A stretch of 64,000 bases of DNA from Ovis canadensis (taxonomy: Eukaryota; Chordata; Mammalia; Artiodactyla; Bovidae): NCBI RefSeq assembly GCF_042477335.2, contig NC_091262.1:38661001-38725000 (forward strand), read 5' to 3'. The translations under genes and the position numbers were made by a program. The first letter of the stretch is position 1, and each line of letters begins with the position of its first letter. The notes beneath the pieces were generated by a model. That model was not told where the DNA came from. It did no database searches and saw only the letters and a list, made by a program, of their open reading frames with translations. Of the stretch, positions 54,481 to 64,000 are shown one piece after another.

Positions 54481-57390
54481 TCACAATTAAACCACCTGAG
54501 CTTGGTAAAGGGGAAACCAGACAGTGGGATCTCAATGAATTAGATATGAGATATGCTATGATATTAATATGACACCACCAAAGGTTTACACTCAGAACAC
54601 AGAGCAGCGAAAAGGTGCCTGACCTCGTGTGAATGTGACAAGGTGAAGAGAAGGAAAAGGACCACAGGTTAATCAGGGCAGCACCCTCAATTCAGATGTT
54701 GGGAATCCCTGATGGACACACTGCAGGTAAAGAGCAGATATGTAACCCATGTGGATGGAGACCCACAGAATCCCCAGACTCTGCACCTGGGGCACACTTC
54801 CACACTCTCCAAGGTGACACCACCTCCCTAGACCCAGGACCTGGGGTCCCACGACCCTTGGTTAGGACCCCAGGTCTCTGCTGGTTGGGATTCTAAGGTG
54901 GAAATGAGTGGGTTCCTGTAAACTCCTGGGATGGTAGAAAGAAGTGTAGGGTCGGTCTCCTCTCCCCACACTTGTCCCAGAGAAGCCCTCGTCTCTTCCC
55001 TTTGGTTCTGTGTGATATTAACTGTTTTTACAGCTGTCATGATAATGTTGAACACTACCTTGGTTCTGGCAGGCTCAGTCCTTTCTTGTTCCACTGAGGT
55101 GTTGAGAAAACACACCAGGTGCCGGGCTGGGAGACGAGGGGCAGGTCTGGTCTCTGCTAAGTAGGGATGGTCAACTGGAAGGAGATCACAGCGGCAACGT
55201 CACCTGCTGCCCATTGACTTTTTGCCTGATCCATGTGCCCTGCAGTCAACTCACCAGGTGAACCTCCCTCCCTTCCTGCCACGCTCGTGCTGGAAAATGG
55301 AATAATCACGAAGTAGCCACCTGAGGAGTCTCCAGGAGCCCCAGGGAGGGTGAACCTCATAGGGGTAAAGAGGCAGACAGGCACAGGCCTGTATAAAGCG
55401 AATACTGTGAAATATTAATTCCTGAACACAAGCAAAGCTCTCATTATTCATCCCTTTTGCTTAGCTTTGTTTGTGGTCTCCTCGCACACATGACCCTGGC
55501 CCATGCAGATGGGGTGAGACTCACACAGTCCCCAGACCCCCAACCTGGGGTCACATGTCCCCTCGGTCAGGACACCATGGCTGTGGCCAGTGGGCCCTCA
55601 ATGTATGAACAAGTCAGGTGCCCGGGACCTCTGGGGGCCTTAGAAAGAAGTCTAGGGTTGGTCTTGTCTCCCCTCGGTTGTCCCTGAGAAGTCAGGCCCC
55701 TCCTGTTTTCACTTTGGTTCTGTGTGATTTTTGCTGGTTTGAAAGCTCGTGCTAGAGGTGAACACTACCTTGGTTCTGGCAGGCTCTGTCCTTCTTGTCA
55801 CACTGAGGTGCTGAGAAAACAGGAGAGCTGGGCTGAGAGACGAGGGGCAGCTCTGTTCTCATTCGAGGAGAGAGTAGACTGGGAGGAGGTCACAGCAGCA
55901 ACCTCACCTGCTGCCCATTGACTTTTTGCGTGATCCCTGTGCCCTGGAATCAATTCACCAGGTGAACCTGCCTCCCTACTCAACCTGAATGTGCTGGAAA
56001 ATTGGAGTAATTACCAGGTAGCCCAACTGAGGGGTCTCCAGGAGCCCCAGGGAGATGAACCTGGCAGGGGACAGACTAGGAGCCCGACCGCAGCACTGAC
56101 CCCCGGGAGGGCCAGGGAAGCCCACTCAGAGGAGAGCATCGCTCCCAGAGAAGCCCACCCAGCCCCAGAGCCCAGACATCTGAGCACTGACACTCAGATG
56201 CAGGCACGGAGTTTCCCAGACAGAGGCCAGGCCAGGCCTCCACCCGGGTCCCCATGTCCCAGTGCAAAGAGTACAAGGTCAAGGCTAAATGTTCCCACTG
56301 CAGAAAGTGCACAGTCTCATTAAGCATCATCAGTGCAGACAGGACTTGGAGAGGTCTCCTGTGTAGACAGAACCTGGTCAGGTTCAAACTAGTTTAGGGC
56401 TGGTCTCCCAGGAGGAACAGGTCACACATATGCAGGGGGTCTCACTGTTGAACAGGGAGCTCACCCTCGTGTGGAAACTAGAATGTACATTTCTTGAAGA
56501 AAGTATCACTGGGTTCCACACTTCACACACATCAGGAAACTGAAAGGATCTATGTTATTAAACATTTCAACAGACAAAACAATAACATTACCAATTTCTC
56601 TGGTCACATGATGGTCAGGATCCAGGGGAGATTCAGGGGAATTTCATAAAGTGCAGCTCAGTGTCCTGTAAAAATAGACAAGTGGTCTGATTGCAGCATC
56701 GAGGCTTCCAGCATGAAGCAACCACACTGGAAGCCTTCTGGAAAGGATATTTTTTATCAGAATAAAAATATGTTGTTGAAATTGCAAGCATACTAGTCAT
56801 TACTTGCAAACCTAAAATATTCTTAAAAGCTTGGCACTTTGATCTTTGTGATTTCCATTGTTTCCTTTGATTCTCTAGGTAGGAGCAAGGATCACTTCAA
56901 ACTACTTTCTTCTAATTCTGTTATTTGTTATTACATGAATAAAAGGTCACACTTAAAAAGAAATAAAAGAAAATTCCTGCAAACAGTGACTCAATGAGCA
57001 CACAAGCTGCAGGTACTTTTGCTTCTAACAGTTTTTCTCCATGAAGAAAACAGAAAACATAGGCCCCCTGATTCTTTGCTTCTCTATTTAAACTGAGCTA
57101 GATTGAAATTGATGTTCATATCAGCAAGTAACAGTTTTTGAGGTTTGAAATGTCACACCAGGGAAACAGGACCTGGAAAAAAGGGAATGTTCCTAGACTG
57201 CTGGAGGGAAAGCACATCTGAAAAATAAAGCTAACATTCAATTTGGATTTAATTATGACAATATGTCCTTACATGGACTATGAACCAAGAGTTTAAATAT
57301 AGCAGACAACATGTAAAAGCAAATTTGATATCTCGGCTGTGAGAGTAAAGGTTTCCTGTCAGATCCACAGCTGGTACGCACAAATTCTTT
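54481..57390. repeat. Arm B' inner part, inverted copy of 17.9-20.8 kb
   Basis: Runs inversely through the landmarks of arm B: 'gatattaatatgacaccacc' (54.56 kb), both copies of the ~650-bp unit (54.64-55.40 and 55.45-56.06 kb), and 'gtacatttcttgaagaaagt' (56.49 kb). It lacks the Bov-A2 dimer of the other arm. The 110-codon + frame 55991-56323 and 103-codon - frame 56076-56387 are in GC-rich text not open in the other arm. No gene recognised. Confidence 0.8.
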
Positions 57391-57720
57391 CAGAATACAG
57401 CATGTATCTTTTCGAATTAGAGCCTTGTCTGGATGTTTGGCTAGAAGTGGGATTGCTGGATCATATGGTAACTATTTTCAGTTTTTCTGAGGAATTGCCA
57501 TGCTCTTTTCTATAGTGACTGCACCAATTTACAGTCCCAGCAGCAGTGTAGGAGGGTTCCCTTTTCTCCATACCCTCTGCAACACTTGTTATTTCTAGAG
57601 TTTTAAATGATGGCCATTCTGACCAGTTTGAGGTGGTACCTCATTGAAGTTTTGATTTGCATTTCTTAATTAACAGTGAGGAGCATTCAGGATGGATCTT
57701 TAATTTTCATATGTGTAAAA
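57391..57720 (-). repeat. L1 ORF2 end, antisense
   Basis: 'gtgggattgctggatcatat', 'gcaccaatttacagtcccag', 'atggccattctgaccagttt' are classic antisense L1 ORF2 text. The other arm keeps only the first 70 bp (17832-17905), then BovB. Confidence 0.88.
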
Positions 57721-57950
57721 TAAATTAGGTTTGACATCTCACCAATTTTTTCACAGATAAGGATTTATTTATTTCTTAGAAAGAAAATAACTATAGGGAC
57801 ATGTCTTCATGTCTAACTATAGGGACATCCATTATCATGTTACTCAAGGCGATGAGCACAGTTATGCATCTTTAAGCAGTTATAAAGACGTTCATTTGTG
57901 TAATGATATTTTAAATTGACTTAAACTTTAAATATTTGTATCAATGATAC
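57721..57950. other. Unassigned AT-rich sequence
   Basis: No repeat or frame recognised. It contains a short direct repeat ('ctatagggacat' at about 57792 and 57818). Confidence 0.5.
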
Positions 57951-58500
57951 GTGGACTCTCTTTTTCTATCAAAAACTGGTGCATTTTAATGAAGAATAGT
58001 TGTTTCATGTTGTTGTATTAGTTCCAGGTGTATACCCAAGGGATTCAGTTAGATAAATTACATGTGTATTGTACATAATAAACATATTTATTATATATAA
58101 TACATATATATAAAACACACCTACATACATGCTCTCAGATTATTAGGCTATTACAAATATTGAATATAGCTCCCTATGCTATACAGGAAGGCCTTGTTTA
58201 TCAATTTTATATATAGTAGTGTGTACCTGTTAATACCAAATTCCTAATTAATCCCCCATCCCTTTCCCCTTTGGTAACCTTATGTTTGTTTTCTCTGGAC
58301 TGTTTGTTTTGTCAAGAAGTTCACGTGCATCACAGTTTAGAGTCCATACATAAGTGATATCATGATATTTGTGTCTTCACTTAATGAGCTAATCTCTACA
58401 TCCATCCTTGTTGCTGAAATGGCATTATTTCATTTTTTATGACTGAGTAATATTCCATTTATTCTATGATATGTGGACTCTTGATTCAGGCCTTACAGAT
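57951..58500 (-). repeat. L1 3' UTR, antisense
   Basis: Terminus side near 57990-58030 ('gttgtattagttccaggtgt'), an AT-rich run at 58075-58120, then 'tctttatat'-type text and 'gactgagtaatattccattt' of the ORF2 end. Confidence 0.85.
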
Positions 58501-58575
58501 GTTACAGACAGACCTGTTACCATGAACATCCTCTCATGGTGAGGGCTAAACCATGGTTCCCCAGAAGAAACTGAC

Positions 58576-58743
58576 CTGATGGTCTGGGCCTCCTGGAAGA
58601 ATTCATCTGACATGGAGCTCTCCCTGGTCACCTTAACAGAACATCACACTGCCCCTTCCACCTGCCCAGATGGACCGCTCCAAATGGGGCACTTCCCAGC
58701 TCCTTCAGCACAGTAATCTCTTCACTTTGCAGTTCCCAAATTC
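58576..58743 (-). pseudogene. BMX: Relic exon of BMX (TEC-family tyrosine kinase), start of the kinase domain
   Basis: The minus strand encodes GIWELQSEEITVLKELGS, the glycine-loop region with SAPFG in place of the family's SGQFG, then LGRWKGQCDV. After a 1-nt loss (about 58640) the next frame reads VK (the ATP-binding Lys position) and MSDEFFQEAQT. The FFQEAQT string fits BMX rather than BTK, TEC, ITK or TXK, which have IEEAKVM-type text. The exon is bounded by a pyrimidine-rich AG acceptor (58744-58745) and a GT donor (58574-58575), so it is a genomic fragment, not a processed copy. Frameshift and lone exon: non-functional. In the mammals I know of, BMX is X-linked. Confidence 0.82.
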
Positions 58744-59055
58744 CTAATAATGCAAGACAGGTGCACTTTAAGGGGAGAATAGAAGGCTTTGGGGCTAACA
58801 GCTTCACAAGCAACTTTTTCTGCATGAGAATTTAACACTGACAAGATGAAGTACAGCACAACTCGTTTTTAAGTTGCTCATTCAAAAAGAAACCCCTTGT
58901 TTTGAAGGGCAGAGGGAGGTTTTGATAAAGCTTTTTCATGAAAACTAAAAGAAAAAAAGAAAACCCTCGGTAATGTGGTCTTAGGATCTGTTGGACCACG
59001 TGATATTGCTACCAGAACAATGTTGTTCCTCAAATAGCTACAATTAGTGACAAGA
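58744..59055. other. Low-copy sequence next to the BMX exon
   Basis: Probably BMX intron upstream of the exon on the minus strand (pyrimidine tract at 58744-58780). The rest has no recognisable repeat and no counterpart in arm B. The intron origin is inferred from adjacency only. Confidence 0.45.
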
Positions 59056-59252
59056 GTGGGTTCCCTTGTGGTTCAGCTGGTAAAGAATCCACCTGCAATG
59101 TGGGAGACCTGGGTTCAATCCCTGAGTTGGGAGGATCCTCTGGAGAAGGGAAAGTCTACCCACTCCAGTATTCTGGCCTGGAGAATTTCATGGACTGTAT
59201 ATAATCCGTGGGGTTGCAAAGAGTCGGACACAATTGAGCAACTTTCACTTTC
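59056..59252 (+). repeat. Bov-tA SINE, arm B' only
   Basis: Head 'tgggttcccttgtggttcag', B-box-like 'gggttcaatccctga', tail 'gcaactttcactttc'. Perfect 11-bp target-site duplication agtgacaagag (59045-59055, 59253-59263). Confidence 0.95.
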
Positions 59253-59544
59253 AGTGACAAGAGAAGTTAAAGAAACCTTTGCCAACCAGAGTCATCTTGG
59301 AAAACCTTGGTGACAAAATGTGCTTAGTGCCCTTACCTGGGCAAGGTTTAGTGTTAGGTAGATTAATTGGCTTGTCTTGACTAAGAAGTTCTTGGAAAGC
59401 AAAAAGTATAAGAGTTAAGCTAGTTTATGTGATTCTCAAAATTCTCATCTAAATCCATCATTTGACAGAATCTTCTATTTTTAAAATTTTCCCATTTTTA
59501 TTTCACTTATGTTTTATTTCTTATTGTTTTTGTAGATAGCCATC
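59253..59544. repeat. Low-copy segment with a direct relative at 60.76 kb
   Basis: 59360-59510 resembles 60755-60905 in direct orientation ('agattaattggcttg' against 'agattaattgccttg', 'tgacagaatcttctattttt' against 'tgatggaatcttctgtcttc'). The same pair exists inverted in arm B (15.49 and 16.82 kb). Ancient duplication, function unknown. Confidence 0.6.
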
Positions 59545-59960
59545 AACAATTTTTAAGTTGAAGTATAGTTTATTAACAATACTATTTTGGGATATACAAA
59601 ATAGTGATTCAACATTTTTATAGATTATACTCCATTTAAAAGTATTACAAATAAAGGCTATATTTCTTTGTGCTATATAATATATCCTTATGGCTTATTG
59701 ATTTTATACATAGTCATCTCTATCTCTTAGTCCCCTACACCTATCTTGCCCCTCCTATCATCCTCTCCCCACTGACAAACACTAGTTCTCTGTATCTGTG
59801 AGTCTGTTTCCATTTCATAGGTAAGTTCATTGGTGGCATACTTTAATTTCACATGTAAGTGATATTATATGGTATTCCTTTTTGCCTTTCTGACTTACAT
59901 CACTATGATAATCTCTAGGATTATATTGCTGAAAATGCCATTATGTTAATTGCCTTTAGA
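59545..59960 (-). repeat. L1 3' UTR, antisense
   Basis: Inverted copy of 16383-16810: terminus 'taagttgaagtatagtttat', then 'tctgtatctgtgagtctgtt'. Confidence 0.85.
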
Positions 59961-60090
59961 GCTAATTAGGTATATATTTCACTTATGAAAACCTAGGTAT
60001 GTATTTTAAATATGAAATCCTAGGTATATATTTCATTTATGAAAACACAAGTGTATATTTCATATATCAAAATATGCATGTATGTTTGCA
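59961..60090. repeat. AT-rich minisatellite (~34-bp period)
   Basis: About four units of 'aggtatatatttca' plus 'tatgaaaacct'. Inverted relative of 16090-16196. Confidence 0.7.
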
Positions 60091-60230
60091 GAGTACATTC
60101 ATTTGCAATTGTTCTGTAACCAAAAGAATGAAAATTTTACTATAACTCATAATGATATGAAAATTTAACTATAACTCATAATTCGTACAACTTGGGCTTG
60201 GTAAAATATGAGTTTTGCCAACCTTTCCAG

Positions 60231-60364
60231 GGCAATAGTTCTCAAACTTCAGTTTGCTTCAGTGCCTCAGATTCACCTGGAGGGCTTATTAACTAAAATT
60301 GTAAGTTGGCAGTTCCAGAACTTCTGATTTAGAAGTTTTGCAAATACCAGACCAGGGACCATAA
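60231..60364 (-). mobile_element. MER5A-like hAT-Charlie relic
   Basis: 'caatagttctcaaacttcag', 'gattcacctggagggct', 'cttctgatttagaag' in antisense MER5 order. Paralog of 15818-15942. Confidence 0.78.
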
Positions 60365-60484
60365 TAAAAGTCATTACTGTGCCTTTTGAGTAATGCTTTT
60401 AGAGACTTAAGATAACCCTTCTAACTCACGTACACTCTCTTACATCTTAATACTTACCAAAGACTTAATTTGAAACTAGACGAT

Positions 60485-60622
60485 TGCCGCTGCTGCTGCT
60501 AAGTCGCTTCAGTCGTGTCCGACTCTGTGTGACCCCATAGACGGCAGCCCACCAGGATCCTCTGTCCCTGGGACTCTCCAGGCAAGAACACTGGAGTGGG
60601 TTGCCATTTCCTTCTCCAAGAA
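60485..60622 (-). repeat. Bov-A2 SINE, arm B' only
   Basis: (CTG)n start 'cgctgctgctgctaagtcgc' to 'gccatttccttctcc'. Flanked by gacgattgc and gaagattgc (one mismatch). Arm B has the empty site 'tagcaatcttctag' at 15750-15763. Confidence 0.93.
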
Positions 60623-60929
60623 GATTGCTAAATTATTTCTATTTATAGAGCGCTGTGAACTGAAATCACTATGTAGGCACCAAAACTAATGAAAATAAAG
60701 CGTTTTGTCAGAGAACATTGACAGAAGCATCTTAAATAAAAAAATTATCTTATATTTAGATTAATTGCCTTGACTTCACTGATAAATTCTTTGTAAAGCA
60801 TAACTTAAAAGAGTGAAACTACTTAATGTGATTTTTAAAAATCTCATTAAAATCAGTATCTTGATGGAATCTTCTGTCTTCAAAAATTTCCCATTTTCAT
60901 TTTGCTATTTTGCTGAGTAGTATTCAATA
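60623..60929. other. Arm B' low-copy sequence
   Basis: Inverted match of 15.48-15.75 kb, AT-rich. Includes the direct relative of 59360-59510. No genes seen. Confidence 0.55.
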
Positions 60930-61095
60930 TATATTTCATATATGAAGATAGATATATATTTCATATATGGCAATATAGGTACATGTGTATTATGTGAAAA
61001 TATTAGTATATATCCCTTAATGACAATATAGGTATGTATCTCATATATAAAAATAAAGGTATATATGTCACACATAAAATAAGGTATATCTTTTC
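60930..61095. repeat. AT-rich minisatellite, outer copy
   Basis: About five degenerate units with 'atatatttcatatatg' and 'caatataggta'. Inverted relative of 15355-15480. Confidence 0.7.
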
Positions 61096-61124
61096 ACATC
61101 ATAAAATTAAAAACTTTCAAGAAT

Positions 61125-61450
61125 TAAAGCCTTTAATTGTGTGGATCACAACAAACTGTGGAAAATTCTTAAAGAGAGAGGAATACCAGACCACCTTACC
61201 TGCCTCCAGAGAAGCTTGTATGTAGGTCAAGAAACAACAGTTAGAACCAGACAGGCACAACGGACTAGCTCAAAATTGGGAAAGGAGTATGTCAAGAGTA
61301 TATATTGTGATTCCACTTACTTAACTTACATGCAGAGTACATCAAGTGAAATGCCATGTGAATGAAATAAAGGCTGGAATCAAGATGCTGTGAGAAATAT
61401 CTACAGCCTCAGATATGCAGATGACACCATCCTAATGGCAGACAGCAAAT
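61125..61450 (+). repeat. BovB reverse-transcriptase fragment, sense
   Basis: Text corresponding to WITTNCGKFLK, then RNNSxN-like broken frames, and the active-site box as 'agatatgcagatgacacc' (RYADDT) near 61411. Stops and deletions throughout. Inverted paralog of 15143-15345, but it continues beyond where the other copy was split by a second BovB. Confidence 0.88.
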
Positions 61451-62130
61451 AGCCTCTGTTGCAAGGTAGTCTTGGCAAAATGTTAAAGAAAGGGGAAGGA
61501 AAGCACTGTCTACTGTATTGTGTCCAACCTCCCTGACGTGGGATGCTATCCCATCCCTGGAGGCTGAGCAGGCTTGGGTCCCACTGCTGAACTCAGGTGG
61601 GGTTGACACAGCCTGGCAGGGTACCTTTCATTGAACACTTTTGAAAGGTCTACTGTGTGCTCTGTCTGGCTAGGACAAGAGTCCCGCCTGGCATCAGGCC
61701 CCAAGGAACTTCAAGGCAAAATTCAGCTAGTCTCAACCTCCCCTGGTGCTAGGGGTCCCAGTCCAAGCCTCCTTCCTGAGTGCAGCCTCCTAGCACCTAA
61801 GCACCCTCAGCAGTGTACTGTGGACCCTGAAGGGATTAGTCTGGACACAGTGTTTGTGTGAGGCTTTAGGGGGAAAAAGTAGTGAGACTCAAGCCCTTTC
61901 CTGTTTGCTCAGGCACATTCCAACCATCTCACAGCCCAGAAAGCAAACTTGCCCTAAGGCTCTGGCTGCCTTCAGGCACTAAGCTGAGCCTGAAAAGTGC
62001 TGCCGCCTTGTGGACATTTCCTGAAACTAAAACTTGATCATTCTTGCTCACAGGCACCTCAGTTCACAAGGCCTGGGGTTCTGTGAATGACAGCCGCTGT
62101 CAGGAAACGTCCTGTGGCAGGCGCTGGAGA
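61451..62130 (+). repeat. GC-rich module, sense
   Basis: A remnant of the L1 tail (about 61455-61500), then the module from 'caacctccctgacgtgggat' to 'gtcctgtggcaggcgctgga', with the usual 'aagtgctgccgccttgtgga' block. Confidence 0.75.
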
Positions 62131-62773
62131 AATAAATTTCAAACACAGCCAACTTTCAGGAAGCCAATTCTCAAAGCTAAATTGTCCTTACACTCTTTAA
62201 GGAAAAAAAAAGAAAATACAAACCCAAACCTCCCCCACCAAACAAGATGCTCAGCATTCCTATTGCTGCAGAAATGCCAATCGAAAAGATGATGGAAAAT
62301 CAAATCCCACCACTCACAATGGCCAACATCACAAATTTGCAACAATAAATATGGGATGGAGTCTGGGGGACAAAGAATTGCCCTAAGCTCTAGATGGGAA
62401 TATACATCGGCAGTAGCCAGTATCATGGCCAATCTCCAAATGCCTGAAAAAATCTATCAAGTCCTGCTAAGTGGAGGATTGGACATTCCCCCACTTTAGC
62501 CTGTATCCTGAGAAAGCCATCGATCAAAGACACAAGCACCCCAACAAATCTCCAGCACGACTTCCAGTAGCTGAGACACACAGCCACCAAAATTTCCAAC
62601 CAGAAGTTAAAGCTTAAACAAGAAGTATACGTATATACAGCAGACTATTTCTCACTTATTAAAAATCACCACTGAAATTAGGGAATTAGGACCCTGGGAG
62701 CCACAGGGATGGTCCTTGAAGGATCATACACTAAGGGGAGTCAGTCAGGCAGAGGAAGACCATGGTATATGAG
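62131..62773 (+). repeat. L1 ORF2 end and 3' UTR, sense
   Basis: 'atttcaaacacagccaactt', 'aacaagatgctcagcattcc', 'gaaggatcatacactaaggg'. Truncated by a SINE at 62774. Confidence 0.8.
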
Positions 62774-63042
62774 GTGCTGCTAAGTCACTTCAGTCATATC
62801 TGATTCTGTGCAACCCCACAGACGGCAGCCCACCAGGCTCCCCCGTCCCTGGGATTCTCCAGGCAAGAACACTGGAGTGGGTTGCCATTTCCTTCTCCAA
62901 TGCATGAAAGTGAAAAGTGAAAATGAAGTGGCTCAGTCGTGTCCGACTCTTAGTGACCCCATGGACTGCAGCCTCCCAGGCTCCTCTGTCCATGGGGTTT
63001 TCCAGGCAAGAGTACTGGAGCGGGGTGCCGCTGCCTTCTCCA
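62774..63042 (-). repeat. Bov-A2 SINE (dimer), antisense
   Basis: 'gctgctaagtcacttcagtc' to 'gccgctgccttctcc', two monomers. Confidence 0.92.
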
Positions 63043-63280
63043 TACGAAGTACAATCTGGGCAAAATAAAAACAGACATGCAAGTCAACAAATTTACAACC
63101 CAAAAAGAGACTGCCCAGGAAACCAACTTTCCCTAAGGCTCTGGTTGCCCCAGGAACCAAATATGAGTATGCAAAAGTGCTACCGCCTAGTGACCTTTTT
63201 CTGTAACTACAACTTGATCACCAGCTGTCCTCAGGAAATGTCATGGTGTGATATTGGAGAAATAAATTCCAAACAGTCGA
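63043..63280 (+). repeat. Partial GC module, sense
   Basis: From 63105: 'ctgcccaggaaaccaacttt', 'gtgctaccgcctagtgacct', 'tcctcaggaaatgtc'. The first 60 bp are unassigned A-rich sequence. Confidence 0.65.
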
Positions 63281-63455
63281 CTTTCAGGAAGCCAACTGCC
63301 AAACAAACCCAAACGTCCACCGCAGGACAAAATGCTCAGTATCCATAATTGCTGTAGGAATGCCAATCAAAATGACAATGGGAAATCAAATTCCACCAGT
63401 CACAGTGGCCATCCTCACAAATCTACAAACAATAAATGTGGGAAGGAGCCTGGAA
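63281..63455 (+). repeat. L1 ORF2 end, sense
   Basis: 'ggacaaaatgctcagtatcc', 'aatgccaatcaaaatgacaa', 'aataaatgtgggaaggagcc'. Cut by BovB. Confidence 0.8.
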
Positions 63456-64000
63456 GTTCAGTTCAGTTCAGTTGCTCAGTCGGGTATGACTCTTCGTGAT
63501 CGCAGCACGCCAGGCCTCCCTGTCCATCACCATCTCCCGGAGTTCACTCAGACTCACGTCCATCGAGTCCGTGATGCCATCCAGCCATCTCATCCTCGGT
63601 CGTCCCCTTCTCCTCCTGCCCCCAATCCCTCCCAGCATCAGAGTCTTTTCCAATGAGTCAACTCTTCACATGAGGTGGCCAAAGTTCTGGAGTTTCAGCT
63701 TTAGCATCAGTCCTTCCAAAGAAATCCCAGGCTTGATCTCCTTTAGAATGGACTGGTTGGATCTCCTTGCAGTCCAAGGGACTCTCAAGAGTCTTCTCCA
63801 ACACCACAGTTTAAAAGCATCAATTCTTCGGCGCTCAGCCTTCTTCACAGTCCAACTCTCACATCCATACATGACCACAGGAAAGACAATAGCCTTGACT
63901 AGATGGACCTTAGTCCGCAAAGTAATGTCTCTGCTTTTGAGTATACTATCTAGGTTGGTCATAACTTTTCTTCCAAGGAGTAAACATCTTTTAATTTCAT
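63456..64000 (-). repeat. BovB 3' end, antisense, running off the window
   Basis: 'gttcagttcagttcagttgc' (3' terminus) to the window end. Frames 63468-63653 ([19 protein letters not shown]) and 63666-63962 (VVMYGCESWTVKKAERRRID) are nearly free of stops, so this is one of the youngest BovB copies here. Confidence 0.94.

Noticed and set aside
55991..56387. GC-rich frames (110 codons +, 103 codons -) as a possible gene in arm B'
   Set aside because: The mirrored stretch in arm B is not open in the same frame and carries indels; no domain seen.
58628..58825. A 65-residue minus-strand protein starting at the Met at 58825
   Set aside because: Its first third is intron-like pyrimidine-rich sequence upstream of a splice acceptor, and the end is caused by a frameshift. 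The real content is one relic BMX exon.

Overview
This is non-coding DNA from a ruminant (bovid-type) genome. The diagnosis rests on the repeats: BovB (RTE) LINE fragments, Bov-A2 and Bov-tA SINEs with their (AGC)n ends, CHR-2-type SINEs and ruminant-type L1 3' ends, plus class I endogenous retrovirus sequence. I found no intact host protein-coding gene. Nearly all long open frames lie inside retroelements or inside a GC-rich repeat module that is open on both strands.

Layout. (1) 1-11.8 kb: head-to-tail copies of a composite unit made of an L1 3' end plus a GC-rich module of about 0.62 kb, L1 antisense to the + strand. It is interrupted by CHR-2, Bov-A2 and BovB insertions and by a long LTR (8064-9855) that itself carries two BovB tails. 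(2) 11.8-15.3 kb: one BovB inserted inside another. (3) 15.1-20.8 kb: arm B, a lower-copy segment with an AT-rich minisatellite, a MER5A relic, L1 pieces and a tandem duplication of about 650 bp. (4) 20.8-32.05 kb: more antisense composite units, a local palindrome (24.13-24.96 kb) and a minisatellite of about 42 bp on both sides of the last unit. (5) 32.2-54.5 kb: composite units in the opposite (sense) orientation, holding a defective class I provirus (32521-37336), an LTR (38896-39404), a BovB endonuclease fragment (48073-48917) and a BovB that carries a solo LTR (50577-52135). (6) 54.5-61.35 kb: arm B', the inverted copy of arm B, which also holds one relic exon of the TEC-family kinase gene BMX (58576-58743, minus strand). 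(7) 61.1-64.0 kb: BovB, composite unit, SINE, BovB.

The window is best read as a segmental-duplication landscape. Composite units multiplied in tandem, large blocks were copied in inverted orientation (A/A' and B/B'), and retroelements then landed in single copies, leaving empty-site paralogs that order the events. Base calls were compared by eye, so all boundaries of old repeats are approximate (about 10-30 bp) unless target-site duplications are given. I found no CRISPR array, operon, RNA gene or recognisable new molecular system. The unusual content is structural.
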